From: Ruminococcus sp. UBA6407
GTDB lineage: Bacteria > Bacillota > Clostridia > Oscillospirales > Ruminococcaceae
Length of the DNA: 64,000 bases
NCBI GenBank assembly: GCA_002438605.1
Contig: DJPR01000006.1
Span: forward strand, 44,964-108,963
Reading direction: 5' to 3'
The notes below the pieces were generated by a model, which saw nothing but the letters and a program-made list of their open reading frames with translations, was not told where the DNA came from and did no database searches. Position 1 is the stretch's first letter, and the number at the start of each line of letters is the position of its first letter. This document shows positions 43,393-53,531 of the stretch, in pieces. A program made the position numbers and the translations under genes.

Positions 43393-46300
43393 TTAAAAGA
43401 AAGACATTTGTGTAGAATCAGGTAAACTGCCCAAAGCTCCCATGTTTTTCATAACTTCTATTATGGTTTTTGACGCACCGCTTTTAAGCTGAAATTCCTC
43501 TATTGAGATAAAATCTCCGCTTTGTGCGGCATCATATATGTTTTTCGCAGCATTTTCTCCTACTCCTGAAATCGCTCCGAATGGTATTCTTATTTTACCG
43601 TCCTCAATCAGATATTTTGACGCATGAGATTTATACAGGTCAACAGGCAAAAATTCATACCCCCTTGAAAGCATTTCATTTACTATAAGCAAAATATCAT
43701 ACAGGTCAATCTCCTTTTTGCTCTTTTCATTTCCTTTTGCTTTCAGTTCCTCTATTTTTGCCCTTACAGCTGATTTTCCCTGAACTGCAAGCTCTGCATC
43801 AAAGTCCTCACCTCTTACAGTAAAGTATGTTGCATAAAATTCAAGCGGCTTATAAAGTTTGAACCAGCCAAGCTTTATTGCAGCTATAACATATGCAGCA
43901 GCATGAGCTTTCGGAAACATATACTTGATTTTAAGACAGCTTTCAATATACCAATCAGGTACATTATGGTCTTTAAGCATTTGTATTCTTTCAGGGGTAA
44001 AAGTCTTTGGAGCTTTGCCTTTTCTGGTATCCTCCATAATCTGAAACGCCTGTTTTGGCTCAACATCCTTATACAGAAGATATGTCATAATACTGTCTCT
44101 TGTACCGATAACATCTGAAATTGTACAAACTCCGTTATCAATCAAGTCTTTTGCATTGCCAAGCCAAACATCAGTACCATGAGAAAGTCCGGAAATCTGA
44201 AGAAAGTCACTGAACTTGGTCGGTTTCGCATCAAGAAGCATCTGAATAGTAAATCCCGTACCCATTTCAGGTATTCCAAGACTTCCTGTAGGACAGTAAA
44301 TTTCCTCAGGAGTCACTCCCAATACCTCTGCGGACGTACACATTTTTATTACCTCAGGATCTGCTCCAGGAACGTCCTTAATCTTTATTCCCGTCATATC
44401 CTCTAAGTGCTTGTAAAGAGTAGGAACGACATGCCCAAGCTCATCAAGCTTTAAAATTGTATCATGCAGAGAGTTAAAATCAAAGTGAGTTGTTATAACC
44501 TCTGAATTTGCATCATCAGCAGGATGCTGAACAGGAGTAAAGTCATATACTTCATAATCAGAAGGTACAACTACCATTCCTCCGGGGTGCTGACCTGTTG
44601 TACGCTTAATTCCCGTACAGCCGATAGCAAGTCTGTTTTCTTCAGCAGGATTCATATTAAGTCCGTTTTCTTCAAGATATTTTTTTGCATATCCATAAGC
44701 AGTTTTATCGGCAACAGAAGATATAGTACCTGCTTTAAACACATTGTCCTTGCCGAAAAGCTCCTCAGTATATCTGTGTGCCCAGAATTGATATTCACCT
44801 GAAAAATTCAGGTCTATATCAGGAGCTTTGTCGCCGTCAAAGCCTAAAAACGTTTCAAACGGAATATCGTGTCCTTCTCTTATCATATCAGTACCGCATT
44901 CAGGACAGTCCTTCGCAGGCATATCGTATCCCGAACCATAAGTTCCGTCCAATATAAATTCGCTGTGCTTGCATTTTGGACAAACATAATGCGGCGGAAG
45001 CGGATTTACTTCTGAAATTCCTGCCATAGACGCAACAAATGATGAACCTACCGAACCTCTTGAACCTACAAGATAACCATTTTCAACAGAATTCCATACA
45101 AGCTTCTGAGCAATTATGTAAAGTACGGAAAATCCATGCTTGATAATTGAGGAAAGCTCTCTGTTAAGACGTTTTTCAACAATCTCAGGCAGCGGATCTC
45201 CATATATCTCACGAGCTTTTTCATTTGTAATTCTTGTAAGCTCCTCCTCTGCACCGTCAATTGTCGGAGTAAATGTTCCCTTTGGAATTGCTCTTACAAT
45301 TTCTATCTGGTCAGCAATTGCATTTGTATTTGTTATTACAACCTCTTTTGCTTTTTCCTCTCCAAGATACTCAAACTCCTTAAGCATTTCTTCGGTAGTT
45401 CTCAAATAAAGCGGAGGCTGAAATTCTGCATCTTTAAATCCCATGCTTGCAAGAAGAATTTTGCGGAATATTGCATCCTTAGGGTCAAGAAAATGTACGT
45501 CACAGGTAGCACATACAGGTATTCCAAGCCTATCGCCCAGCTCAACGATTTTCTTGTTATAATTGATAAGGTCAGTATCATTATCTGCAATTCCTTCCCT
45601 TATCATAAATGCATTGTTCTGTATAGGCTGAATTTCAAGATAATCATAAAATTTCGCAAGCTTTTCAAGCTCTTCATCTGATTTTCCGTCAACCATTGCT
45701 CTGAATAATTCCCCTGACTCGCAGGCACTTCCGAAAATAAGTCCCTCCCTATGAGCCTCAAGCACCGACTTTGGAATTAAAGGCTTTTTATAAAAATATT
45801 TCAGATATCCGTACGAAACAAGTTTATAAAGATTTTTCATTCCTGCCTGATTTCTTGCAAGAATTATCTGATGATAAGACTTCAGTTTTTTTACGTCGAT
45901 TGAACCTGATTTAGTATTTAATTCATCAAGAGTTGTCAGTTTTTTTTCTTTTATAAGCCGTCCGACCAGTTCAATGTAAATTTTTGCAAGCATTCTTGCG
46001 TCATCTGATGCTCTGTGGTGGTCAAACTTTCCAAGTTTAAGCTGTTTTGCCACAAGGTTAAGCTTGTGCCTACCCATTTCAGGGAGCATACACTGACATA
46101 ATACAAGAGTATCAATCAGCGTATATTCAAATTTTATACCATGACGATTGCATGCAGCCTGTATAAATGAATCATCAAAACGTGCATTATGTGCAGCAAG
46201 TACGGCATTTTCTCCGCAAAACTCCATGAATTTCTTTACTGCCTCATCATCTTTTGGTGCATCTGCAACCATAGCGTCGGTTATTCCTGTAAGTTCAACT

Positions 46301-47718
46301 ATTTTCTGCGGTATCGGCTTTTCCGGATTAACCATTATATTAAAGCTGTCGATAATCTGCATATTTTTCAGCTTAACTGCACCAATTTCTGTAAGACGCT
46401 CCCTTGCAGAATTTAAACCTGTTGTTTCAACGTCAAACACAATTATTTCATCATTTACACTTCTTGTATCTGCTTTATTTATTATTTTGGCTCTATCTAA
46501 ATCATTTACAACGTAAGCCTCACAGCCATATATTATTTTAAAATTCTTAGGGGTATTATACATTGCATCAGGAAATGCTTGTACATTTCCATGGTCTGTT
46601 ATTGCAATTGCCTGATGTCCCCACATATTTGCTCTGTCAATAAGCTTTGATGCTTCTGTTACTGCGTCCATTGCAGACATATTCGTATGGCAGTGCAGTT
46701 CAACTCGCTTTTCAGGATAATTGTCCATTTTCGGAGTACGCTTGACCTGAATTATTGAATCTGCTTTGATAACAATATCATGAGCGAACTGGTCAAAATC
46801 TATTTTTCCTGATACAAGAATTGTAGAACCTTTTTTCAGCTTTCCAAGCGGCAGCTCGTCTATATCTTTATTTGCTCCAAAAAGCTTGACTACAACTGAA
46901 CCTCCGAAATCTGTTATACAGTAGGTTACTGCTTTTCTTTCATTTCTCAGTTCTTTAATTTCCGACATAAAAATGTCGCCAACTACTACAACTTTCTCAC
47001 CAAGCATTTTTAATGCGTCAGATATTGATATCGGATTTGTTCTTATTGCTTTTCCTTTGATTATCTCTGCAGATTCATGGTTAAAGTCAAGATTAAGTGC
47101 ACTTATATCAATGGATTGTGTAGGAGTTGCTGCTTCAGCTGCTTCATGCTTCAAATCCTCGTTTGTTTTTTCAGGCATAAGCTGACTGCTGTAATCAGGC
47201 ATATCTGCTGACGCTTGTTCAATCATTTTATCATACGATTCACTTGAAACAAGAGCCTCACCAATCAATTCCACATCAATTTTAAGTCCAAACTGATTAT
47301 ATATCAGTTTTGAAAGCTCAGATTGAAAATTATGAGTTTGCAGAATTGAAAGTCCGCCATGATTCAGCTTAATTGTAAGTTTATTTTCTGACAGTGAGGT
47401 ATCTGCACCGTCAAGAAATCCGTTTACAACTGACATTTCACGCCTTAACATATCAATGAGAGTTTTATAATAAACCATTGAAAACAGTTTTTCATCATAT
47501 CTCGGATAAAGTCTGAAACGGTCAAGCTTTAATATAACCTCAAGATTTTTTTCAAAGCCTATTATCTCATTATATTCCAATAACGACGGAAAGACAGCAT
47601 ACATTGAAATGCTGTCCATTTTCTGCGTATATGTAATTTTATATATGTCGCCATTTTTTATTGACTCAGGAATTTCACTTGTAAATTCTTTTAAAAATTC
47701 TTCTAAGTTTACTTTCAT
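43393..47718 (-). CDS. polC: DNA polymerase III alpha subunit, PolC type
   Basis: A 1441-residue Gram-positive replicative polymerase. OB-fold domain around VVVGDIFMSEIKEL, PHP domain (RVELHCHTNMSAMDAVTEASKL and AITDHGNVQAF), an inserted 3'-5' exonuclease starting IIVFDVETTGLNS, a zinc finger (CPKCKHSEF ... CPECG), palm motifs GSRGSVGSSFVASMAG and PDIDLNFSGEYQ, and the fingers. Full length, four bases after ispG. Last gene of the pyrH-frr-uppS cluster. Confidence 0.98.
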   Translation of the reverse strand: MKVNLEEFLKEFTSEIPESIKNGDIYKITYTQKMDSISMYAVFPSLLEYNEIIGFEKNLEVILKLDRFRLYPRYDEKLFSMVYYKTLIDMLRREMSVVNGFLDGADTSLSENKLTIKLNHGGLSILQTHNFQSELSKLIYNQFGLKIDVELIGEALVSSESYDKMIEQASADMPDYSSQLMPEKTNEDLKHEAAEAATPTQSIDISALNLDFNHESAEIIKGKAIRTNPISISDALKMLGEKVVVVGDIFMSEIKELRNERKAVTYCITDFGGSVVVKLFGANKDIDELPLGKLKKGSTILVSGKIDFDQFAHDIVIKADSIIQVKRTPKMDNYPEKRVELHCHTNMSAMDAVTEASKLIDRANMWGHQAIAITDHGNVQAFPDAMYNTPKNFKIIYGCEAYVVNDLDRAKIINKADTRSVNDEIIVFDVETTGLNSARERLTEIGAVKLKNMQIIDSFNIMVNPEKPIPQKIVELTGITDAMVADAPKDDEAVKKFMEFCGENAVLAAHNARFDDSFIQAACNRHGIKFEYTLIDTLVLCQCMLPEMGRHKLNLVAKQLKLGKFDHHRASDDARMLAKIYIELVGRLIKEKKLTTLDELNTKSGSIDVKKLKSYHQIILARNQAGMKNLYKLVSYGYLKYFYKKPLIPKSVLEAHREGLIFGSACESGELFRAMVDGKSDEELEKLAKFYDYLEIQPIQNNAFMIREGIADNDTDLINYNKKIVELGDRLGIPVCATCDVHFLDPKDAIFRKILLASMGFKDAEFQPPLYLRTTEEMLKEFEYLGEEKAKEVVITNTNAIADQIEIVRAIPKGTFTPTIDGAEEELTRITNEKAREIYGDPLPEIVEKRLNRELSSIIKHGFSVLYIIAQKLVWNSVENGYLVGSRGSVGSSFVASMAGISEVNPLPPHYVCPKCKHSEFILDGTYGSGYDMPAKDCPECGTDMIREGHDIPFETFLGFDGDKAPDIDLNFSGEYQFWAHRYTEELFGKDNVFKAGTISSVADKTAYGYAKKYLEENGLNMNPAEENRLAIGCTGIKRTTGQHPGGMVVVPSDYEVYDFTPVQHPADDANSEVITTHFDFNSLHDTILKLDELGHVVPTLYKHLEDMTGIKIKDVPGADPEVIKMCTSAEVLGVTPEEIYCPTGSLGIPEMGTGFTIQMLLDAKPTKFSDFLQISGLSHGTDVWLGNAKDLIDNGVCTISDVIGTRDSIMTYLLYKDVEPKQAFQIMEDTRKGKAPKTFTPERIQMLKDHNVPDWYIESCLKIKYMFPKAHAAAYVIAAIKLGWFKLYKPLEFYATYFTVRGEDFDAELAVQGKSAVRAKIEELKAKGNEKSKKEIDLYDILLIVNEMLSRGYEFLPVDLYKSHASKYLIEDGKIRIPFGAISGVGENAAKNIYDAAQSGDFISIEEFQLKSGASKTIIEVMKNMGALGSLPDSTQMSFF

Positions 47719-47722
47719 AAGC

Positions 47723-48760
47723 TTAAAGCATTGAAATCTCCTTCAGGAGTTCAGATACTATTTCCTCCTCTTTGACTTTTCTGAGTACCTCGCCTTTTTT
47801 GAAAATCACAGCACAGCCGTCTCCGCCTGCTATTCCAATATCAGCTTCTCTGGCTTCTCCGGGACCGTTTACAACACATCCCATTACTGCAACTTTTATA
47901 TCCTTGTCAATATCTTTAAGTGCATTTTCTACTTCATTTGCAGCTTTTACGAGGTCTATTCGTGTTCTTCCGCATGTCGGGCATGAAACAAACTGAACTC
48001 CCTTTCTTTTTCCTATGCATTTCAAAATATCCTTTGCAGCTTCAATTTCCTTAACAGGATTATCGGTAAGTGAAACTCTTATGGTTTCACCAATTCCGTC
48101 ACAAAGAAGTGAACCAATACCTATTGCAGATTTGATAAGTCCCATACGCTCTGTTCCTGCCTCTGTAACTCCAAGATGCAGCGGATAATTGCATTTTTCA
48201 GCTGCAAGTCTGTAGCTCTGTATCATTTTATTTACATCTGATGACTTAATTGAAATTACTATATTATCAAAATCAAATTGTTCAAGCATACGGGCATGAT
48301 TCATTGCACTTTCAACAAGTGCTTCAGGAGTCGGAGAACCATATTTATTTATAAGTTCTTTTTCAAGTGAACCTGAATTTACTCCTATCCTGATAGGAAT
48401 ATTTTTTCCCCTGCATACATCCGCAACCATTTTTACTTTACTCATATCACCGATATTTCCGGGATTGATACGAATTTTATCAACACCTGCTGCCGCAGAT
48501 TCAAGAGCAAGTCTGTAATCAAAATGAATGTCAGCAACCAAAGGAATCGAAACCTTTTCCTTAATTGCAGGGATAAGCCTTACTGCCTCCATATTCGGAA
48601 TTGCTGCTCTTATTATTTCACAGCCTGCTTTTTCAAGTTCAACAGCTTGATTTACACTTCCCTCTATATCATCAGAACGAGCGTTAAGCATCGACTGAAT
48701 ATATATATGTTTACCATCAAGTACACAATTTCCTACTCTTACAGGATGTAAATTTCTCAT
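47723..48760 (-). CDS. ispG: 4-hydroxy-3-methylbut-2-enyl diphosphate synthase
   Basis: A 345-residue iron-sulfur enzyme of the MEP isoprenoid pathway. N-terminal GNCVLDGKHIYIQSMLNARSDD, LVADIHFDYRLAL, and three cluster cysteines in SCPTCGRTRID and GCVVNGPGEAREADIG. Lies between rseP and polC, the standard order in the Clostridia. Confidence 0.97.
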   Translation of the reverse strand: MRNLHPVRVGNCVLDGKHIYIQSMLNARSDDIEGSVNQAVELEKAGCEIIRAAIPNMEAVRLIPAIKEKVSIPLVADIHFDYRLALESAAAGVDKIRINPGNIGDMSKVKMVADVCRGKNIPIRIGVNSGSLEKELINKYGSPTPEALVESAMNHARMLEQFDFDNIVISIKSSDVNKMIQSYRLAAEKCNYPLHLGVTEAGTERMGLIKSAIGIGSLLCDGIGETIRVSLTDNPVKEIEAAKDILKCIGKRKGVQFVSCPTCGRTRIDLVKAANEVENALKDIDKDIKVAVMGCVVNGPGEAREADIGIAGGDGCAVIFKKGEVLRKVKEEEIVSELLKEISML

Positions 48761-48781
48761 TATATTCCCTCTTTTCTCCGA

Positions 48782-49843
48782 TTATCCCTTAATAAGACGC
48801 AGAATGTCATTATAAGTTGCAAATATCATTAATGCAAAAAGCAGCAGCATTCCTGCAAGATGAACGTATCCCTCATGTTCAGGCTTAACAGGTTTGCGTC
48901 TGATTGCCTCAATAAGAAGAAATACAAAACGTCCGCCGTCAAGTGCAGGTATCGGCAGCATATTGCAGACGCCGACATTTATCGTTATGAAAATTGTTAA
49001 ATTTATAAGTGAAAGTACGTTTTCTTTTATCGTATCACCCACTGATGCTGCCTCGCCTATCGTAGACACAATTCCGACAGGCCCTGATAATTCATTTACT
49101 CCGTATCTTCCTTTTATTAGGTCAAGCAGCGAAATCCATATAAGACGTGCTGTTGATATTGTGTCCTTAACAGAGTAGTTCAGGACATTTAACGGAGTTC
49201 GGTCAAGTCCTGTTAAATAGAAATCAAGACGTCCGCCATTTTTTGTATCTTCAAATTTTACGTCATCAATAGTTATTTTTTTGCCATCTCTTATTACTTC
49301 AACGTCAAATGTTTCCTCATTGGTGCTTGAAAGCTTATATGAAAGGTCAGTAGCGGAAAAAATTCTAAGGCCATTCAATGAATGAATGACATCACCCTCT
49401 CGGAGTCCGCACTCATAGCTTGAAGAAGTGTATTCAACGATTTCTCCCTGTTCATTTTCAACTCTGTGAAAAGATGCAATCTTCATACTTGGTATATCAC
49501 CATTCATTGAATTAAGAACTATAAGCAAAACAAACCCAAGAATTATATTCATTGCAGCACCTGCAACAACTACAAGCATTCGCTTCCATACAGGTTTATT
49601 GTTAAATGCACGGTCATCTTCACTTGTTTCGTCCTCACCCTCCATAGCACAAAATCCGCCTATAGGAAAAAGACGAAGTGAATATTCCGTTTCACCCTTT
49701 TGAAATTTAATCAAACGAGGTCCCATGCCAATAGCAAATTTGTTTACCTTTACCCCACAAAGTTTTGCTACTGCAAAATGTCCAAATTCATGAATAGCAA
49801 TAATCAACCCAAAAATCACAATTGCAATAAGTATACCAACCAT
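48782..49843 (-). CDS. rseP: site-2 protease RseP (M50)
   Basis: A 353-residue intramembrane zinc protease. HExxH in LIIAIHEFGHFAVAKLCGVKV at the N-terminus, a PDZ domain about 130-200 (YECGLREGDVIHSLNG), and the second metal motif NMLPIPALDGGRFVFLLIEAI. Four membrane segments. Situated 25 bases after dxr; substrates in this organism are not evident. Confidence 0.96.
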   Translation of the reverse strand: MVGILIAIVIFGLIIAIHEFGHFAVAKLCGVKVNKFAIGMGPRLIKFQKGETEYSLRLFPIGGFCAMEGEDETSEDDRAFNNKPVWKRMLVVVAGAAMNIILGFVLLIVLNSMNGDIPSMKIASFHRVENEQGEIVEYTSSSYECGLREGDVIHSLNGLRIFSATDLSYKLSSTNEETFDVEVIRDGKKITIDDVKFEDTKNGGRLDFYLTGLDRTPLNVLNYSVKDTISTARLIWISLLDLIKGRYGVNELSGPVGIVSTIGEAASVGDTIKENVLSLINLTIFITINVGVCNMLPIPALDGGRFVFLLIEAIRRKPVKPEHEGYVHLAGMLLLFALMIFATYNDILRLIKG

Positions 49844-49868
49844 ATAGCTTTATACTCCTTTTTATGAA

Positions 49869-51008
49869 TTACAGAATACTCTTGACATATTCTCTTGCAG
49901 CCAAATCAGCTTTTATAACATCATCATACGAAAGAATATCTGAATATGTAAATTTATCAGGTATTGACGATACAATCTCACCAATTTGTAAAAAGCTTAT
50001 TTTTCTTTCGAGGAACAGTCTAACAGCCTCCTCGTTTGCAGAATTAACAAGACATGGATAAGCTCCGCCCTTTTTAATTGATTCTATTGCAGCTGCAAGG
50101 CACTTGAATACATTATAGTCAGGTTTTTCAAATGTAAGTGTTCCATAATCTGTCAATGAAAGCTGTTTGGTAGGGCATTCCATTCTGTCAGGATAAAGCA
50201 GTGCATACTGTATTGGAATTTTCATATCAGGTACACCCATTTGTGCTATAACAGAATAATCTTTATATTCAACGGCAGAATGAACTACACTTTGTCTGTG
50301 TACCACTATTTCTATCATTTCAGGCTCTAAGTCAAAAAGCCATTTTGCTTCAATAAATTCAAGTCCTTTGTTCATCAAAGTTGCTGAATCTATAGTAATT
50401 TTATTTCCCATACTCCAGTTAGGATGATTTAATGCGTCCTCAACCGTAACATTTTTCAAGTCTTCATATTTTTTATTGAAAAATGGACCGCCTGATGCTG
50501 TCAGTATGACTTTATTCAGCTGTTCCCTTTTATTTCCCTGAAGGCACTGAAAAATTGCTGAATGCTCACTATCTACAGGAAAAATCCTTACACCTTTTTT
50601 TGCAGCAGCTTCCATAACAAGTTTTCCGCCTGCTACAAGTGTTTCTTTATTTGCAAGCGCTATATCGTTTCCTGCCTCAATTGCTGTAAGAGTGGGAAGA
50701 AGTCCAACCATTCCTACAACAGAGTTAAGCAGAATATCATAATTTCCTGCCGATGCTATAGTACAAAGTCCATCCATTCCCGTAAGGACTTTTACTGATG
50801 TATCTGAAAGTCGTTGCTTCAAATCATTATAATATTTTTCATTATATATGCAAACGTACTCAGGATTATACTTACGTACCTGATTTTCAAGCATTTTCAC
50901 GTTATTGGCAGCAGACAGTGCAGATATTTTAAAATTATGCTTTTCTGCGACTTCCAATGCTTGAGTTCCGATTGAGCCTGTAGAACCTAAAATTGAAATA
51001 GTCTTCAT
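49869..51008 (-). CDS. dxr: 1-deoxy-D-xylulose 5-phosphate reductoisomerase
   Basis: A 379-residue NADPH-dependent enzyme, second step of the MEP pathway. TISILGSTGSIGTQALEVAE nucleotide-binding start, GNDIALANKETLVAGG, FPVDSEHSAIFQCLQGN and NHPNWSMGNKITIDSATLMNKGLEFIEA metal and substrate regions. It is normally next to cdsA; here an SDR gene and a palindrome intervene. Confidence 0.98.
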   Translation of the reverse strand: MKTISILGSTGSIGTQALEVAEKHNFKISALSAANNVKMLENQVRKYNPEYVCIYNEKYYNDLKQRLSDTSVKVLTGMDGLCTIASAGNYDILLNSVVGMVGLLPTLTAIEAGNDIALANKETLVAGGKLVMEAAAKKGVRIFPVDSEHSAIFQCLQGNKREQLNKVILTASGGPFFNKKYEDLKNVTVEDALNHPNWSMGNKITIDSATLMNKGLEFIEAKWLFDLEPEMIEIVVHRQSVVHSAVEYKDYSVIAQMGVPDMKIPIQYALLYPDRMECPTKQLSLTDYGTLTFEKPDYNVFKCLAAAIESIKKGGAYPCLVNSANEEAVRLFLERKISFLQIGEIVSSIPDKFTYSDILSYDDVIKADLAAREYVKSIL

Positions 51009-51034
51009 ATTAATTTCCTTTCTATAGGAATGTA

Positions 51035-51087
51035 TTAAGGCAACACCACAGTAAACACATTAATCTCTTTGTGCGGTGTTGCCCTAA
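51035..51087. repeat. dispersed palindrome between dxr and the SDR gene
   Basis: TTAAGGCAACACCACA (left) and TGTGCGGTGTTGCCCTAA (right) are inverted copies. The 53-bp element abuts the SDR stop codon. Confidence 0.85.
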
Positions 51088-51088
51088 T

Positions 51089-51952
51089 TTAGATTAAGCT
51101 TTGAATATAAAAATCAATAAGACTAAATATCCACTCTTTAAGCGGTGTGAAATGAAAACCTATTGATTCGGCAAGCTCTGTATTAATGCTGTGTGATATT
51201 TCATCATTAAAAGGAGCAGGCTCGCCGTCATCAAGAAAAACTGCTTTTTTATTGACTGCTTTTTCAATGTAGTCCATAATCTCAGCTATAGATATTGTTT
51301 GCGAACCGGAACCATTTATTACACCGCAAAATTCACTTTCACAAATGAATGATAAAAACTTTCCTGCTTCATCAGAATTTATAAAAGCAATTTGCTCGTT
51401 TAAATCATTAATATACATTGGTTTGCCGTTTATTATGTGTTCAACATAAAAAAGCAATCGCTTTGTATAGTCATCTCTGCCGAGTACATACGGAAATCGT
51501 ACTGCTGCTGATTTAATGTGTGAATATTTCTGAAACAATGCACACTCAGCCTGACGTTTTACCTCATCATAAGGGAAATCTGCTCTGCCGCACCAAACTA
51601 ACTGCTTTTTTAACGGGTCAAATGAACTTTCCTTGATATCCATATGTCTGTCATAAACAGCAGCAGAAGATGTCATTACATATTTATGGCAGTTCACCAC
51701 ATCTAAAAGTAATTTAACATCATTTGAAGCATATGCAAGACTATCCAGAACAACATCAAACCTGTTTTTATCAAAAATTGATTTCAATGAATCCGAATCA
51801 TAACGGTCAGCAATTACTCTGTCTATGCTGTCACCAAAATTATCTTTAGTCAATCCACGAGTAGCAATGGTTACGTCATGACCGTTTTTAATAAGGTATT
51901 TTACCGCATGTTTTCCGAAGTAACGTGTACCGCCTAAAACTAATATTTTCAT
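51089..51952 (-). CDS. NAD-dependent epimerase/dehydratase family (extended SDR) protein
   Basis: A 287-residue Rossmann protein. ILVLGGTRYFGKHAVKYLIKNGHDV is the nucleotide loop (GGTRYFG in place of GxxGxxG); VMTSSAAVYD and YDEVKRQAECAL give the Ser and the YxxxK pair. Similar proteins include nucleotide-sugar epimerases and plant-type mRNA-binding relatives; substrate unknown. It overlaps cdsA by four bases, so it is coupled to it, and is an insertion into the otherwise conserved cdsA-dxr order. Confidence 0.85.
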   Translation of the reverse strand: MKILVLGGTRYFGKHAVKYLIKNGHDVTIATRGLTKDNFGDSIDRVIADRYDSDSLKSIFDKNRFDVVLDSLAYASNDVKLLLDVVNCHKYVMTSSAAVYDRHMDIKESSFDPLKKQLVWCGRADFPYDEVKRQAECALFQKYSHIKSAAVRFPYVLGRDDYTKRLLFYVEHIINGKPMYINDLNEQIAFINSDEAGKFLSFICESEFCGVINGSGSQTISIAEIMDYIEKAVNKKAVFLDDGEPAPFNDEISHSINTELAESIGFHFTPLKEWIFSLIDFYIQSLI

Positions 51953-52773
51953 TTATATAAATCAAACATTGTCAGGAACATATAAAAAGTTGGCATAACA
52001 AATAATACGCTGTCAAATCTGTCCATCATTCCGCCATGCCCCGGCATAATTTTACCGTAATCCTTTATACCGCACTGACGCTTAATAAGTGAAGCGGAAA
52101 GATCTCCCATTGTACCAATTACGGCACATACTGCACCTGCTATAAATGACACGATATAATTAACTTCAACGTCAACTTTTGATACATAATTTGAATATAC
52201 ATAATTATATCCGACAAAAACTAAGCCTGTTATTAATATTCCGCCAACAAACCCTTCAATTGTCTTTTTAGGACTGATTTCAGGACAAAGCTTATGTTTG
52301 CCAAGAAAAGTACCGGTAAAATATGCACCTGAATCAGCAATCCAAGCTCCGCATAAGCCCAGTATCATAAGTGCAAGTCCATGGTTTTCACTTATTGCTT
52401 CCGTTTTTATTGTACATGTCATTGCAGACGGTACAAGAAGTGAAACTGCAAGTATAAATGTAATCTGTTCAAATTTAATTGTCTTATGTTTCATTATATA
52501 CGTCAGGAATACAATAAATACCAATGCAAGCCGATAGCATATACTGTAATCTGCTGCTTTTGTTCCAAATACAAGCGGTGACGACATTCCGTATACAATT
52601 GCTGCCGCTGAGGCAGGGTAAAACTCCATACATGACGCTGCTTTTAAAAGCTCATAAATCATCAGTCCGATTATAAGTGAAACTGCAATAGGAAGTACAA
52701 TAGTATTATGCATTAAAAATACTGCAACTGCTATCACAATTCCAACCGCAGCAGAAATAATCCTTACAGCCAA
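51949..52773 (-). CDS. cdsA: phosphatidate cytidylyltransferase
   Basis: A 274-residue membrane enzyme making CDP-diacylglycerol. About eight hydrophobic segments; the CdsA signature at the C-terminus is MGDLSASLIKRQCGIKDYGKIMPGHGGMMDRFDSVLF, with GAWIADSGAYFTGTFLGKHKL before it. The start is a TTG at 52773, eight bases after GGAGG; the ATG at 52815 lies inside uppS without a site. Confidence 0.95.
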   Translation of the reverse strand: MAVRIISAAVGIVIAVAVFLMHNTIVLPIAVSLIIGLMIYELLKAASCMEFYPASAAAIVYGMSSPLVFGTKAADYSICYRLALVFIVFLTYIMKHKTIKFEQITFILAVSLLVPSAMTCTIKTEAISENHGLALMILGLCGAWIADSGAYFTGTFLGKHKLCPEISPKKTIEGFVGGILITGLVFVGYNYVYSNYVSKVDVEVNYIVSFIAGAVCAVIGTMGDLSASLIKRQCGIKDYGKIMPGHGGMMDRFDSVLFVMPTFYMFLTMFDLYK

Positions 52774-52774
52774 A

Positions 52775-53512
52775 TCAAACACCTCCGAAACGACGCCCGC
52801 GATTAGCGAAGTCAATTAATGCCTTATCAAGCTCTTTAGGTGTAAAATCAGGCCACATTATATCAGTGAAATAATATTCGGCATAAGCGGACTGCCAAAT
52901 CAAAAAGTTTGATAATCTCAACTCTCCGCTTGGTCGGATTATAAGGTCAACATCAGGAATTCCTTTGCTGTATAAATGCTCGTCAATGGTCTTTTCAGTA
53001 ATATCTTCAGGATTAATAAGACCATCCTTTGCTTTTTGAGCAAGCTGACGTGCTACATAAGCTATTTCATCACGTCCGCCGTAATTTACAGCCATAAGAA
53101 GATTCATTTCTTTGTAATCCTTTGTATCTTCTTCAAGCTTAATCATTTTTTCACGCAAATCATCATCAAATACACTTTTATCACCAAGAAATATCATTCG
53201 TGTATTTTCAGACAGGTGCTTGCGGACATCAACAATATATTCTCTGAATAAGTCCATTATTACGTCAATTTCTTCTTTGGGTCTTTTCCAGTTTTCGGTT
53301 GAAAAAGCATAGAATGAAATATTTTTTATACCTATGTCCTTACAATATCGAACTATTTTTTTAAAATTTTTTGCACCCTCACGATGTCCGAAGCTTCTTG
53401 GCAGACCTTTTCTTTTTGCCCACCTGCCGTTGCCGTCCATAATAAATCCAATATGTTCAGGAAGAACATCAGGAAGCTTGTTTTCAGTACTTTTTCTGCT
53501 TAAAAAAGCCAT
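52775..53512 (-). CDS. uppS: undecaprenyl diphosphate synthase
   Basis: A 245-residue cis-prenyltransferase making the C55 wall carrier. The catalytic Asp in HIGFIMDGNGRWAKRKGLPRSFGHREG and RPSGELRLSNFLIWQSAYAEYYF are intact. Its last codons contain the cdsA ribosome site. Confidence 0.98.
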   Translation of the reverse strand: MAFLSRKSTENKLPDVLPEHIGFIMDGNGRWAKRKGLPRSFGHREGAKNFKKIVRYCKDIGIKNISFYAFSTENWKRPKEEIDVIMDLFREYIVDVRKHLSENTRMIFLGDKSVFDDDLREKMIKLEEDTKDYKEMNLLMAVNYGGRDEIAYVARQLAQKAKDGLINPEDITEKTIDEHLYSKGIPDVDLIIRPSGELRLSNFLIWQSAYAEYYFTDIMWPDFTPKELDKALIDFANRGRRFGGV

Positions 53513-53531
53513 ACTATCTCCAATCCGTAAA

